NCBI GenBank assembly: GCA_008694505.1
Contig: VZDJ01007753.1
Span: forward strand, 21,758,696-21,822,695
Source: Cyanoderma ruficeps
Taxonomy: Eukaryota; Chordata; Aves; Passeriformes; Timaliidae
Direction: 5' to 3'
DNA: 64,000 nt
In this document: piece by piece, positions 1 through 10,994 of the stretch
Layout of the letters: each line of letters opens with the position of its first letter
How positions within the stretch are numbered: the stretch's first letter is position 1
Notes under the pieces: generated by a model
Seen by the model: the letters and a program-made list of their open reading frames with translations, nothing else
What the model was told of the DNA's origin: nothing
The model's database searches: none
Made by a program: the position numbers and the translations under genes

Positions 1-232
1 TCTAAACTCTAATTACCTAAAAAAAAAATCTGATTCCATTCAGAATGCTTCCAAAGCATCTATCTTCATGACACTGCACTACAAATGAATAAGAATCATG
101 AGATTTGCTTTAATCAATCTAGTACATTAGATGCCAGAGTGGACCTCTGCACAGCGCCCATAGCCCAGCTCACAAAACCAAAATGGCAGCGTTAATGTAG
201 TCCTGCTCCCGGGCTAATCAATCCTGCTATCC

Positions 233-252
233 CTGCACTGCCCCCAGTGCAG
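233..252. repeat. Perfect 8-bp stem inverted repeat
   Basis: CTGCACTG at 233-240 is followed by a CCCC loop and its exact complement CAGTGCAG at 245-252. It is GC-rich for this neighbourhood. Perfect 8-9 bp stems with short loops are expected a few times in 64 kb by chance, so no function is claimed. Confidence 0.5.
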
Positions 253-1190
253 ACCTGTGCTGAAGGCCCTGTATTTCATTGAGTTCTGGAGCTGGCAAGG
301 TCTGCAGGAGCTTACGGGTCTCTGGATAATATCTGAGTAGAACACTGGTTCTTTGGATGACTGCAAACAAATTAGACTTGATGTGTACATGGGAGCAGGG
401 AAAATGAATAGAAGACAAGATGATGTCAAAGATGGCCAAGCTGAAAAATAGAGGGTGAGACAAAAAAGGGAAATGTGAACATAAGGAGACAGAAGGAAGA
501 GAACAAAGGGTGACCTCAACAGTATGTTCATATGTCACCTTTGTTTCATAAAGGGAAAAAGTGTATCTCGCAGGGCATGATTCTCCCTGTTTCTATCCTG
601 ATTCTGCTAGAGGACCCACATATAACTTTGTCGTCTATGATTGCCCTTCCTCTCTCTTCCCTTCTCTTCCTCCCCTTTCTTGATTGCAAGCCTTTGGAAC
701 CAGGATCTGGATACTGAAAGTGACTTGCAGAATACTTGGAACCCCAGCATGATGTGTCTATGAGAGATCAGAAGTAAGATAAAATAAAAAATAAATAAAA
801 CCAGCAATGCTCATCTCTTTTGATAAAAATCTTCTAAACCAACCATAAGTGACATTTTATTGTACCCAGCAAGTGATGGGTTAACTCAACAAATTTAGTT
901 AATTAACTTACTGATTTCAAATTTCATATACTTGATAATGTAAATTAACGAAGTTCTCTTATCACCAGGTTATATTTAATGTCAGAAGTTCATACTTCAT
1001 GAGGCAGTTTAAGTAGAAGTTTAAAGGCATTTATCTCAATCAAAAAAAAATCTTCTGTGCTGCACAGTTTTGTGATGATTTGTTGCAGAAATAGCTCAGA
1101 GTTTACAACAACCCTTAAAATGTGTCACATAGTGTCCATGTGGTTAGCATTGCACACCAAGGGCAGAAAATCGCAGAAGGAAAGCAGAGG

Positions 1191-1224
1191 TGGCTTGGGA
1201 CCACTGGTAAACAAGCCAGTGGTC
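1191..1224. repeat. Two mutually exclusive overlapping hairpins
   Basis: The 9-bp arm GACCACTGG (1199-1207) pairs perfectly with CCAGTGGTC (1216-1224). A second 7-bp pair, TGGCTTG (1191-1197) with CAAGCCA (1212-1218), uses part of the same bases, so only one stem can form at a time. This is seen directly. A biological role is not established. Confidence 0.5.
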
Positions 1225-2107
1225 ACACTGTAGGGAAAAAAATGCACAAGTTTCTGTGCACATTCTGGTTCCACCTCAAATGTGTAAATGCTATGGATGC
1301 ATTCATTTGTCTCTGCATACATAATAAGGGAGTCATTATCATTCCCTTTTGTGGAAGAATGAATCAGTTTAACAGCACAGAGGTGAATCCAGTACAGAAT
1401 ACCTGCAAAAACCCTATCCTCACGCTCCTGCTTTTTCACACATTAATTCACTCTCTGTCCCTGTATATGAACAAATAAACTGCTGAAGTCTAAACCAGGT
1501 TACAATACGAAAGCTCAGAAAAAAGAATAAAATATATTTTTTGTCCACAGTGAACTTAGATCCTTTCCCCTGAAACTTTATTGTGCTTTGGTATTTTATT
1601 TGAATAACAATAACCTTAACATATTTTGTATGAGTTCATAACCTGAAGGTTAATTACCATTCACCAGAAATGGGAACAGTGTTGTTCAGAGAGTTCTATA
1701 ACTCTCCATATAGCAATAACCTGAAGAGTCACTACATAAAAATGGTATTGCAAATGCAAATGGTGTTGACTCCCTACAATCTCCAGGATAATTCTTAGCC
1801 TACTTTCAAAGATATATTTTATGGAGGAAACATGGTTTATATTAATAGAAACTGGATTTAAAATTTGAAGATAATTTGAAGACTTATGTTATTTTTCATC
1901 ACCCATAAGTGCATTCAGATATATCCATTATGCTTGGTGGATTCAAGCACTCCATCATAAAGTTAATTTGAATTTTCAAAGAAGCAACAACAGAAATTAA
2001 TTTCATTGCAGAGAAACAGCATAAAATGTTAAGACCAGAGGATTAAATAAAACCTGAAACAAATTTAAAATGCAATATTAAACTAATACAATTAAATTTT
2101 CAATATT

Positions 2108-2405
2108 TTTTGAGTAATTTTCTTCATCAATTTCCTAATGACCAAGTAGTTTCCTAAACTGAACCTCCCTAAGGATGCTGCCTAGTGTTGCATCACCTGT
2201 CCCTACTAAGAGGCATCTGATACTGTGATGTTTGTAACACCCCTTCAAGTGGTTGTAGAGTGCTTCTTAGACAGTCTTTCTTCACCAACAGACACAGCTC
2301 TCTCTCTCACTCCTAAGAGAACGCAATCTCTAGGCCCTAACTATCTTGGGGATGCCCTCCTGGGCTCACCATAGTGTCTCAGCCTGGAGAGACTGTGGAG
2401 ATTAT
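2108..2405 (-). mobile_element. Degraded CR1 LINE 3' region, minus strand
   Basis: Read on the minus strand, this resembles the 3' part of a CR1 non-LTR retrotransposon (end of the reverse-transcriptase ORF and start of the 3' UTR). The best landmark is the plus-strand phrase CCTTCAAGTGGTTGTAGAG near 2245, the complement of the CR1 segment coding for the LYNYLKGG motif. Further similarity runs from the 'TTTCCTAAACTGAACCTCC' stretch (about 2150) to 'GATGCCCTCCTGGGCTCA' (about 2352). Many substitutions and small indels leave no open frame, so the copy is old. The terminal CR1 3' octamer repeats are not visible. The assignment rests on recalled CR1 consensus motifs. Confidence 0.55.
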
Positions 2406-3824
2406 CCAGATTCACCAGGCAATGACGTAGTTTACCCAATTTAATGCTGCCCTCAGCCCTGTTTTGAGTGAGAGTTGTAGCCAAATGACTTCTCCACAAT
2501 GCTTCAATGACTATATGGCTCACAGCATATCCAATGATTTTTCATTGCAAATGTTTTCCTTGCTTTTTAGACAAAGCAAACCAATTATATAGGTGTCAGT
2601 AAGAAAACCAGATGTCCACTGTGTGTGTAGATCGCATAAACATTTGGGGACAGGGCATCAAATATTTTTGGCTTTACTTAGATATAAAAGTGTGTTGGAA
2701 AGGAATTGCAAGGTGCTTTAGTTGACACTTGAGTATTACCAAAGTTCTAAAACTTTTGTATCTTTTTAACAGCAATTAATATATTTATTAGTAGAAAGGT
2801 AAGAATGTGTCTTGCATTTCTTCAAAACACCGATTTTAATCTAACATGAAATTTTCAGAGAATTGAACCAAATATTTTCACTGTTCTGAAGAGCTTGAAA
2901 AGATTAATTTCTCTCATATTAGTGTAAGCAACTGCACCTTGTGTTATGTAAACCCAGGTAATTATATTTCATGGGTTTTCCTTACTGAGAGACAAAAAGA
3001 CAAATCATCCCCCTAAGTTCTCGTTGGTAAAACTTTGATCATGAAAATGCTATTCAAACTGCATGAAAAGGAAACAACACTTACTAAAATTTTCAGTAAC
3101 TTGATGAATATTAAATGCCAATATGCAGCTAAATTCTTCTAAAAGCTGCTTATAGTTGGCTAACAAACCATATTCTCTTGGAAGTAACATTCATATATCT
3201 ATGACTGCAGATAGGCTGGCTATGCCAGTATATCTGTTGCAAATATTGCAGAAGAAGATATTACCTTATTAGAAATAACTATTTAAAGAAGTGCACAACT
3301 AAAGTGGAAATCTCCTTTAAGATAAAATCCTAAAGAATTCTATTTGAACTCCATATAGAATTTTAATTTCTATATAAAATGTTTACATATTTGCAATAAA
3401 ATAGTAATGTGAGTAAAACTTCATTGTGGTTTAGGAATATTTATTCTGTAGTCTTTTATGTAGATAAATAAATAGTTGGTTATAGGCCAAAGATCCAACT
3501 ACAAAGGTGGAGAGAGCAACAGAAAAGTTTAAACAGCTGAGTCAATAAAACACATTTGAAAAATTGCACAGGTGTAAAAGAACAAATCTGTTTACAGACC
3601 ATTCTCTTATAGAGCAATAATGATTTCTCTTTTTAAAAACATCACACTCTAGTTTTTCATGTGCAGCATTAATGAAGAGTCTTTATACAAATCCAGTAAA
3701 GCGGATTCCGATCTGAGAAGTCAAGATACAGTTGCCCTGGAGCTAAATATTCACAAAGTAAAATGCGAGGGAAATACTGCTTCATAGGCAAAACTTTGTG
3801 ATTTCACTGCTATCTTGTCCTTAT
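2406..3824. other. Unique AT-rich non-coding DNA
   Basis: No gene, RNA or recognisable repeat was seen. Base composition is strongly AT with short A and T runs. Confidence 0.5.
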
Positions 3825-4045
3825 AAGCCTTGTGAGGAGCAGCTGAGGTCAGTTGGTCTGTTCAGCCTGGAGAAGAGGGGACTGAGGGGAGACCTCATTG
3901 CAGCTGCAGCTTCCTCATGAGGGGAAGAGCAGGGGCAGGTACCAATCTCTTCAGTCTCCTGACCAGTGGCAAGACTTGAGGAAATGGCATGAACCTGAGT
4001 CAGGGAAGGTTTAGGTTAGATGTTGGAAAAAAGTTTTTAAAGTTT
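3825..4045 (+). mobile_element. CR1 LINE internal fragment, plus strand
   Basis: This is a clear CR1 segment from the end of the reverse-transcriptase ORF. 'TGTTCAGCCTGGAGAAGAG' (about 3858) and 'GGGGAGACCTCATTGCAGC' (about 3886) are hallmark CR1 words (the protein motif is LFSLEKRRLRGDLIA). They are followed by a diverged 'ACCAGTGGCAAGACTTGAGG' (SDRTRG) and 'GGTTTAGGTTAGATGTTGG' (FRLDI). Similarity stops around 4045, inside the ORF end and before the 3' UTR, so both the 5' and 3' ends are missing. Loss of the 3' end implies a deletion or rearrangement after insertion, because CR1 copies normally keep it. There is no open frame, so this is a dead fossil. Confidence 0.85.
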
Positions 4046-4405
4046 GTTTAATTTGGAATAAAAATATTACCAAAACATTGTTGAATGCTTATTTAGTCCA
4101 CAGGCAAAAGATGGTATCTGTCTGTGTGAATAGCGACAATTTTGAACAAGTACAATATTAAACTATTTAGTATTTCACAATACTAAACTATTTGAGAAAA
4201 TACCCTAATAAAATAACAATAGTAAAAAATTCAAACTGCATTATTGGTTAGGTTGCACTTCATAATTTGGATACATGTTGTGTATCTAATTTCTTTTATC
4301 TCTTTTCTAGTGCACAAAGATATGCACAAATATCTTGCTTCAAACGCTGCACTTCTTTTTGCTTGATATATATGCAAAACTCAAGGATTATCCAATAAAG
4401 AACAT

Positions 4406-4445
4406 CCTTGATGGCCTTTATCAAGGGTAATAAAGGTCATGAAGG
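4406..4445. repeat. Imperfect 16-bp stem hairpin
   Basis: Bases 4406-4421 pair with 4430-4445 at 14 of 16 positions around an 8-base loop. The inner 11-bp arm (4411-4421 with 4430-4440) has one mismatch, which would be a G-U pair if transcribed. It is too short for a typical pre-miRNA stem. It could be a chance palindrome or part of an old DNA transposon; no terminal inverted repeat or target duplication was seen. Confidence 0.5.
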
Positions 4446-4967
4446 CTGTCCTTTACACTGACTGCATCTGAATTTTTTCTAGAATATTAAGACACATATC
4501 AGTATGGGCTATCATTCAACCTCGAGGTGCAGTTAAAATAGAAAAATGATGAGCAGTACTTGGTAGCTACTTATTTTACTAAACTGATCTGTTTAAAAAA
4601 GAGCATGAGATTCAGGGCAACAGAATTGTGTGGCAAGGTGGTGTCTCCTGAACTCCAGTGGAAGGTAAGTCAGAGTAAACACAAGTTTTAATTTCCCATA
4701 GCACAGAGATTATGTCCTTAGAGACTTGGGTTTTCTTCTACAGAAAATAGAGGAATTTCATCTTTCAAGCATAGCAACCAGTAATCTCTCCCTAAGGAGT
4801 CACTGCTTACATAGATGCAAAGGTTTTGTACATAATATCGGTGTGTGTATCACTTATAAACTCACAAAAATATACTGAAAAAACATACCAAATTATAAAA
4901 ATCCCATTTGGCCCAGTAAAAATCTCAAGCCTGTGCAAGTGACACCATAGTTCAACTCTGGTGAGGT

Positions 4968-4997
4968 TATAAAAGGAATGCCCAGAAGGGTCACGTG
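4968..4997 (+). promoter_or_regulatory. TATA-box plus E-box sequence match
   Basis: TATAAAAGG at 4968-4976 fits the core-promoter TATA consensus, and the palindromic E-box CACGTG sits 16 bases downstream at 4992-4997. The downstream DNA has an unremarkable 91-codon frame (5087-5362) and no recognisable gene, so this may be chance. It is listed because both words are exact consensus matches in one small interval. Confidence 0.15.
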
Positions 4998-5707
4998 ATT
5001 AAATCAAGCTTGTGACTGCACAGCTGGGAATCTTTTACCTTTACCCCCTTTGATTAGGTGTATGTCTTTTAATCCGTAACGTATGATTGTGTTGCCCCCA
5101 AGTATCTGATGCTGCCTACAGACCAGGTTCCATACAGAAGAGAGCCCAGCTTTCTGCTCTATACAGCCCAAAGATGTCTTCAGAAGATCTCAAGATTAAA
5201 TTTACTTTTAACAAGTCATCATTGGAAATCAGTGCAATTTTGCCAGGTATCTTAGAACAATACTCAGAATATTTCATCGTCCTCATGCTTGAAATTACAT
5301 TATGTACCACCCTGACTATAGTTTTAAGATTAAACCTCAACAAAATAGGAATTGCACAATGATACCAAAAAAACCCCTTTGTTTTTGGCATATCAGCTGG
5401 TAAAAATCACACAGAAAAGGGTTTTCTCTTCCACTCTCTTATCAGAAAGGATTTATCTGTCAGGTCACCACTTGAGCACCTTCCCTGTCAGCAGCAAAGA
5501 GACCAACACCTTTATGCCACACAACTAAATCATGCAAACCTTTGTTCTGATCAGGAAGCATTGCAGTTAGCCCTTATCTAAAGACATGACAGTGAATGGT
5601 GCTTGTATTGATGAAGATGACTCATTTTACTTTGCGCTTTGCCTTCATTGCAAACATTTCAGCATCCTATCCTATGACTGTGTTCTTCTCATGGACTTGA
5701 AGCAGGT

Positions 5708-5736
5708 ATTTATTTACTTTATTTATTTACTTTATA
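5708..5736. repeat. Short TTTA/TTTAC-rich tandem stretch
   Basis: TATTTACTT and ATTTATTTACTTTA units recur head to tail. This is a short low-complexity tract with no further content. Confidence 0.6.
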
Positions 5737-8700
5737 ATTTGTTTTGCAGTCAAATTTTCATTCAGTTGATGGTGCTGGTTGAGTCCTCTTGGCCTTGAAA
5801 CACTTAATATGAATACATCTATTTCTCTGTAATTTTATTTCCTTTGAAGGAGTGTTGTAAAGAGTAATTACAATTTTTAAAGTACCTTACAAATGTGATC
5901 ATAGAAAGAAAACAATCAAGTGAATGAGACACAGGAATGGAGACTCACCAAAAATGAAGCTACTGAATCATTTTCACAGCTACAAACCTCACCTTAAAGA
6001 GAAAACAGAATTAGTTACAAAAGGATAAAAGAGATAATTAGCAGATTAAATATTATTTAATTCAACAGATGTATTTAATAGATGGAAACACAAATTAAGG
6101 AATATACACATATTGACAAACTGGTGCATGTAATTACCAGAGGCAAAGCTTCTGAGCTGCTATCTGCTTCTTACCGAGTCTCAGTTTTGGCTTTAAAACA
6201 CTCAAGCAGCGTATTTTCAGCAAGAAGAAATGTTTACTTTCACTAGATATTCTGAATTAGTTATTTTGTATTTTCCTTGACTTTCCCTTCCTGCAAGTTC
6301 TTAGCTAATAAAGGCTTCAATAGCTCTCATCATCCATCCATACACCCACATTTCCAAGCAGTATATTTTCTCCAACAGCAGAGACTATTCCTGACCCAAA
6401 GACAAGCACAGCAGGCCTAGCAGGTGTGAAGCTATTTTCCACTTAAAATGTCCAGAACAAGCACAAAGAAGGAATTTTCTTACCAAAGAAAATTATCCTT
6501 TCTCTATAAACTTCTCTATGTCTGCAAAATAGCTGAACTTCCCCACTCACCGCTTTAAATGAAGAGTTGCATTAACTAATCTTTATAATATATTTTCTCA
6601 GGTTTTTTAGTGACTGTTTACTGAGCATGCCTCATTTTAGCAGAACCTTTGGCTGTTTCTGCTCTAAGCTTAAGAACCTCAAAGAAACAAGGACGCAAAT
6701 TTGACTGACTGATATGTGTCTAAGGCATGGTCCCCCAAAGCCCTGCTAATGGAAAAGTATAATAGAAGTCATTGCTGAAGGATCCTAAAATCAGAACCTG
6801 GATGCCAGTTTCACATCTGCATATTTAGGTGGTCTTGAATCATAATGATTTTATTCATGAAAGCCCAGCTCAGATTCAGAAATCAATGCTTCTCTCTGAC
6901 TGAACTCCCAAAAGGATTTTATTCCATAAGTTTTCTTACACTTTGACTTAGCCTGGCTTGCTTTTACACATCTGATTCTCTTAATGTATGCACAGGAAAG
7001 AGGGAGTAATGCCTCATTTTTAAGATCTTGGTGGCTGGAGGCTGGGAAGTACAAGACCTAGTTTTCCTTCCCTCTTCTCATGGAGAATGGGATGAGTGTT
7101 TTTCCCTTGGAAGAGACCTGGATTCTGATCACTCTCATGTTTCTGACATGAAATACTAATTAGATGAAATACATATACCGATTTCAAATTAGTAAAAGTA
7201 TTGGAACCTCCTCAAATAAAATGGCAGAATTTTTCTTAAATTCTCCCTAATGTTTCATTTCTGGTTTCAAGATGGTATTTCTGTTCAGACATACAAGCTA
7301 CCTACCTGTTCCTAATAACCTTAAGCTGGATTGGATAAATGCCTATGAAAAAATCAGGTATAACATCTCTCTGTTTAGATATTTTCTTAACTCAATATCC
7401 AAACTTACAGGCTATGTTTGAAAATATTGTTCTTCACTGTTCCTCAAGTCTTCTGTGCTCTAAGAAATGAAGTAAAATGTTTTGAGCCCATAAGAAAGAC
7501 TGTCAGATCTCCTGAACTAAGAAATGAAAGCAAAACTAATAAACAGAAAAGCCAAAAGCTATAAGTGTCTTACAAGCTAATAAAAGGGAAAATGCAACAA
7601 ACAGGACAAAGCCTAAAAATAGCCACCACAGGCCTCCAGTTCCTTGGTGTTGTGGAGTTTAAAGGCCCAGGCTCTCCAATGCAAGCAGGTGAAAATAGTT
7701 ACAGAAGTGTCGACACAGCCTTCAATACAATAAAAGCCTTTCTTATCTGGAGGAGGGCTGTGTTTCTGCATGCAATGTGCAGCAGGGATATCTCAGCACT
7801 GTAAAACCTGAATTTTAGAAACATGTTAATTCAAATGTTAAAACAATCTGTTGTTAAAGTTTTGAGAACTTTGATATACCATTTTTCCTTAATGTATTAT
7901 CTTATTATATGCATAGGTCTCAGGCTTCCATGACAAATTCAGTACTTAGAAAACTAACTTGATTTTCCTCTATATATCCCACTTAGTATTTCTTCTTCAT
8001 TCACATTGTAACATTTATTGCTAAGCCATACACCAAAATATTGTAAAAATCTTGTTATTGTTATTACATAGGGCTCCTGAAGGAAGAAATATTTTAAAAA
8101 CTGTATCATAGATTATTGACCTATGTTTAAATTATATTTTCACTTACTAATAATTAATGTAACAGAGTGAGCAATTGAGTAAAAGGTTATATCTATAAAA
8201 TTATTAAGAAGGATTAAATTATGCCCAGCAGCTACTAGTGAAAATGCACCCAGCCATGACTATCTATACTGCAGTTGCACTGTCTCAGGTGGAAATTGCA
8301 TATTAATGTGGCCCATTTAGTTTATGCTATAGACTTCTCTGAAGAAGGAACAGTGAGCTGACTAAGATAAAGTACTAATGAAACATAATAAAATGTGGAT
8401 GTTGATATTGAGAAACTAATGGCAATTTTGTACTTCGGCTGCTTTAAGTACACTGTTGTTAATTACGAATCTTAATTTCTTCAATTAGTAGGTACTCTAG
8501 TAATGCTGAATCATTTTTCCTTAAAAGACAAAAGGAAAAACAATGTTCCATTTGGTAAACACACTTTTATCAGAAAAAAAAGAAATTAAAATCAATTATC
8601 TTTCAACAGCTTTTCCCCTCTTATAACTTTACCTGATATTAATACTTATTTTATTCTATATTGTATATCTTATCAGATCATCTAAGGACCTGCCTAAGCT

Positions 8701-10065
8701 TACAGACTACAGTTCCAATATTCAAACTGTATATTAAAAGGAAATAGTTTATTATTATTAGTTTGATTTTTAATCAAAATTGGGGATCTCTTTTCTGTTT
8801 AATGACTTTTGCTACTAATTGATTCTTAAATCTTTGCTGAAGTCCAGAATCTAAGAGTACTTAATACAGAACTTGTTTTAGGCCTGGAACATACATGGGA
8901 GTACTCTATAAGAATCTATCCTGTCCATGCACTAAGCAATGCATTTTTTGATCGTTCTTTATATAGGAACACACAGAAAACTAACAACTAAAAATACAAG
9001 ATTTAATTCAAGAATTGCCTATAATTCTTTCAGTTATCACATTTTCCCATTTCTCATCATCCTGAAGCTTTATCCACACAGTAATTAAAAATGATTTTCC
9101 CCCCTCTGTTGACAAGCCTTCAATTTTGGTATGACAACTCTTGTTTTATAATGAGGTGAAAGGATATTGCTGGTAAAGAAAAATGGACTTCTCTGCTTGC
9201 TAACGACTGTCAAGTATTATACTCCGTTGGACATACTGTCTTATTGGGAAGAAAATAGTCATATGGAGTTCCAAATGTGTACTGGCATGTTTATTTTTGT
9301 AATACAAACAACCACGAATTTAAGGTGACTTTTTCTGAAATTAAAAAGAGAAAAGACTCTTCTTGTCTCAAACACTGGCTATTTCTTCCACTAACTTTAG
9401 AGGGTTTTAAGGAGCTGTGAAACAAAATCACAAACATGGAATTATCTTTTTGGCAACTTTACTGCCCAGTTAGGAAAGGGAGGATAAGCTCTGATGAAAG
9501 TTATGTCCTGTGTTTTGAAGGGTAAACCTCTAGACTGGAGGTCAAGTGTCCGTGTCATTTATGAAGTACATATGTAGAATCTGGATTGCCTATTAAAACA
9601 GTATTTTCTTAGCTCCAAGTGGTGTTAATTTTCTGTTGCTTCCTTCTTCATTTGGTGTGTAAAATCTGCATAACTCTCATCTCACACCAGCAATTTCTTT
9701 AGATGACCTGGCTTCATTTCTGCAATATATTTAGACCATTTGCTCACAAAGGATTTTGTGGCATCTCTAAGTGGCTTAAAAATAATTTAGGTGGTTCCTA
9801 AAGTAAAAGGATGAAGGCCAGTTTACAGAATGTTCTGCTACCCGACCTTCATAGTGATAACTTCCACTATGGAAAGACTTTTCATTCTCTGGCCTTTGGA
9901 AATGCCTAGCTTTAGTTAGATGCTGATTCATTTCCTGCAGCTCTTTAAATACAGCCAGCTGTGTGTATGCTGCTGAGGGTCAGTATTATTTGAGCATTGT
10001 TTCAGAGACTTCCTGTCCCTGAATTCTGTAAGAGGGAAAAAGTCCTGTTTTGCTGTTTGGTATCA

Positions 10066-10141
10066 GGTTTTGTTTTTTTTTTCTTGGTTTTCTTTTTTTT
10101 TTTTTTTTTCCTTTTTTTTTTTTTTTTTTTTTTNTTCTTTC
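10066..10141. repeat. Long T-rich tract with an unresolved base
   Basis: About 75 bp are nearly all T on the plus strand, broken by a few C and G bases, with a single N at 10134. It could be an expanded poly-A tail read from the minus strand, but no retroelement body is recognisable next to it. The N and the homopolymer mean the true length is uncertain. Confidence 0.85.
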
Positions 10142-10994
10142 CTTAGGGGTGTACATTTCTCCCTAAGTAAAAACAAGTCCTTGGGGGAAAAGCTTCTGTA
10201 AATGACTGATAAGGAGTAGAAAAGGAAGTACAGAATCAAAGCATCTAGTTTTTTAGCCAGTTAAATCCCTCCAAGTCTAGGGCATCAAAGAATCTAATAT
10301 CTATATATAAGAACTACGGGAAATTAAATGTATCCTTTACATAGTTTCATAAAGAAAAAGATGTTCTCATAAGGAATATTAGAGATTATCTGATTCTGTG
10401 AGCCTTAATTTATCCACTGTTACGTTGCCACAGAGTATGCAGTGACAATGACAGCAATAAAAGAAAAATCCAAGAGCTTGGAGACCTTGTTTCTCTATTT
10501 GCTTTCAATAATAATTCAGGCTTTGTGTCAAAATAATGATAAGTATTCCCACAAAAATGAACTATTAGTGATGGGACTTTGTTTCTTACTTTCTTATCAC
10601 ATCAAAAAGGGTAAGTCTTTAATTATTTTATTAAATATTCATTTTGGTGGCTGTGAAAATATTAAAAACAAAAATATATTATACAAATGGGTTTATAACT
10701 TACTCTGTCTCAAGGCAAATCCAGCCATAAACCACATTCCCTCTTGATTAATATCTCAGCAGTGTTTACTACTCTTCAACTGCTAGTACAATGTTTATTC
10801 TGTTCATTATACTGTTTCCTGTATCACTGTGGTGTTTATTGTTCTTCTGTGTATTTTTGACCTCTAAAGTTTTATCTGCAGCTCTGCTATTAAATTCACT
10901 CTTTCTTTTATTTGAATGTGGATCCATCCTGCTTGTATATTACTGAATTTTTCAAACCTTTAACATAAAATTATCCTAATGTTTATTGGTAACG
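10142..10994. other. Unique AT-rich non-coding DNA
   Basis: No gene or confident repeat was seen. A 101-codon open frame at 10442-10747 has no recognisable motif. The words near 10230-10260 faintly recall a minus-strand CR1 3' end but are too short to call. Confidence 0.45.

Larger units (their letters stand above)
1..2107. other. Unique AT-rich non-coding DNA
   Basis: I see no gene here. Several open frames of 60-118 codons overlap each other on both strands and encode nothing recognisable. A pyrimidine-rich patch lies near 640-690. Two small perfect inverted repeats (233-252 and 1191-1224) are reported separately. No CR1 or LTR similarity was recognised. Confidence 0.6.
4046..10060. other. 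Unique AT-rich non-coding DNA
   Basis: No gene was recognised over about 6 kb. It holds the hairpin at 4406-4445, a TATA-box and E-box combination near 4968-4997, and a short TTTA-rich tandem stretch at 5708-5736. The stretch around 8430-8520 is dense in TAAT/ATTA words and looks like a possible conserved non-coding element. Open frames (for example 91 codons at 5087-5362 and 79 codons at 7565-7804) match no family. Confidence 0.45.

Noticed and set aside
10225..10335. Minus-strand CR1 3' end
   Set aside because: Only ACAGAATCAAAGCATCTAG-like words fit, and the conserved CR1 3' UTR that should follow is absent.
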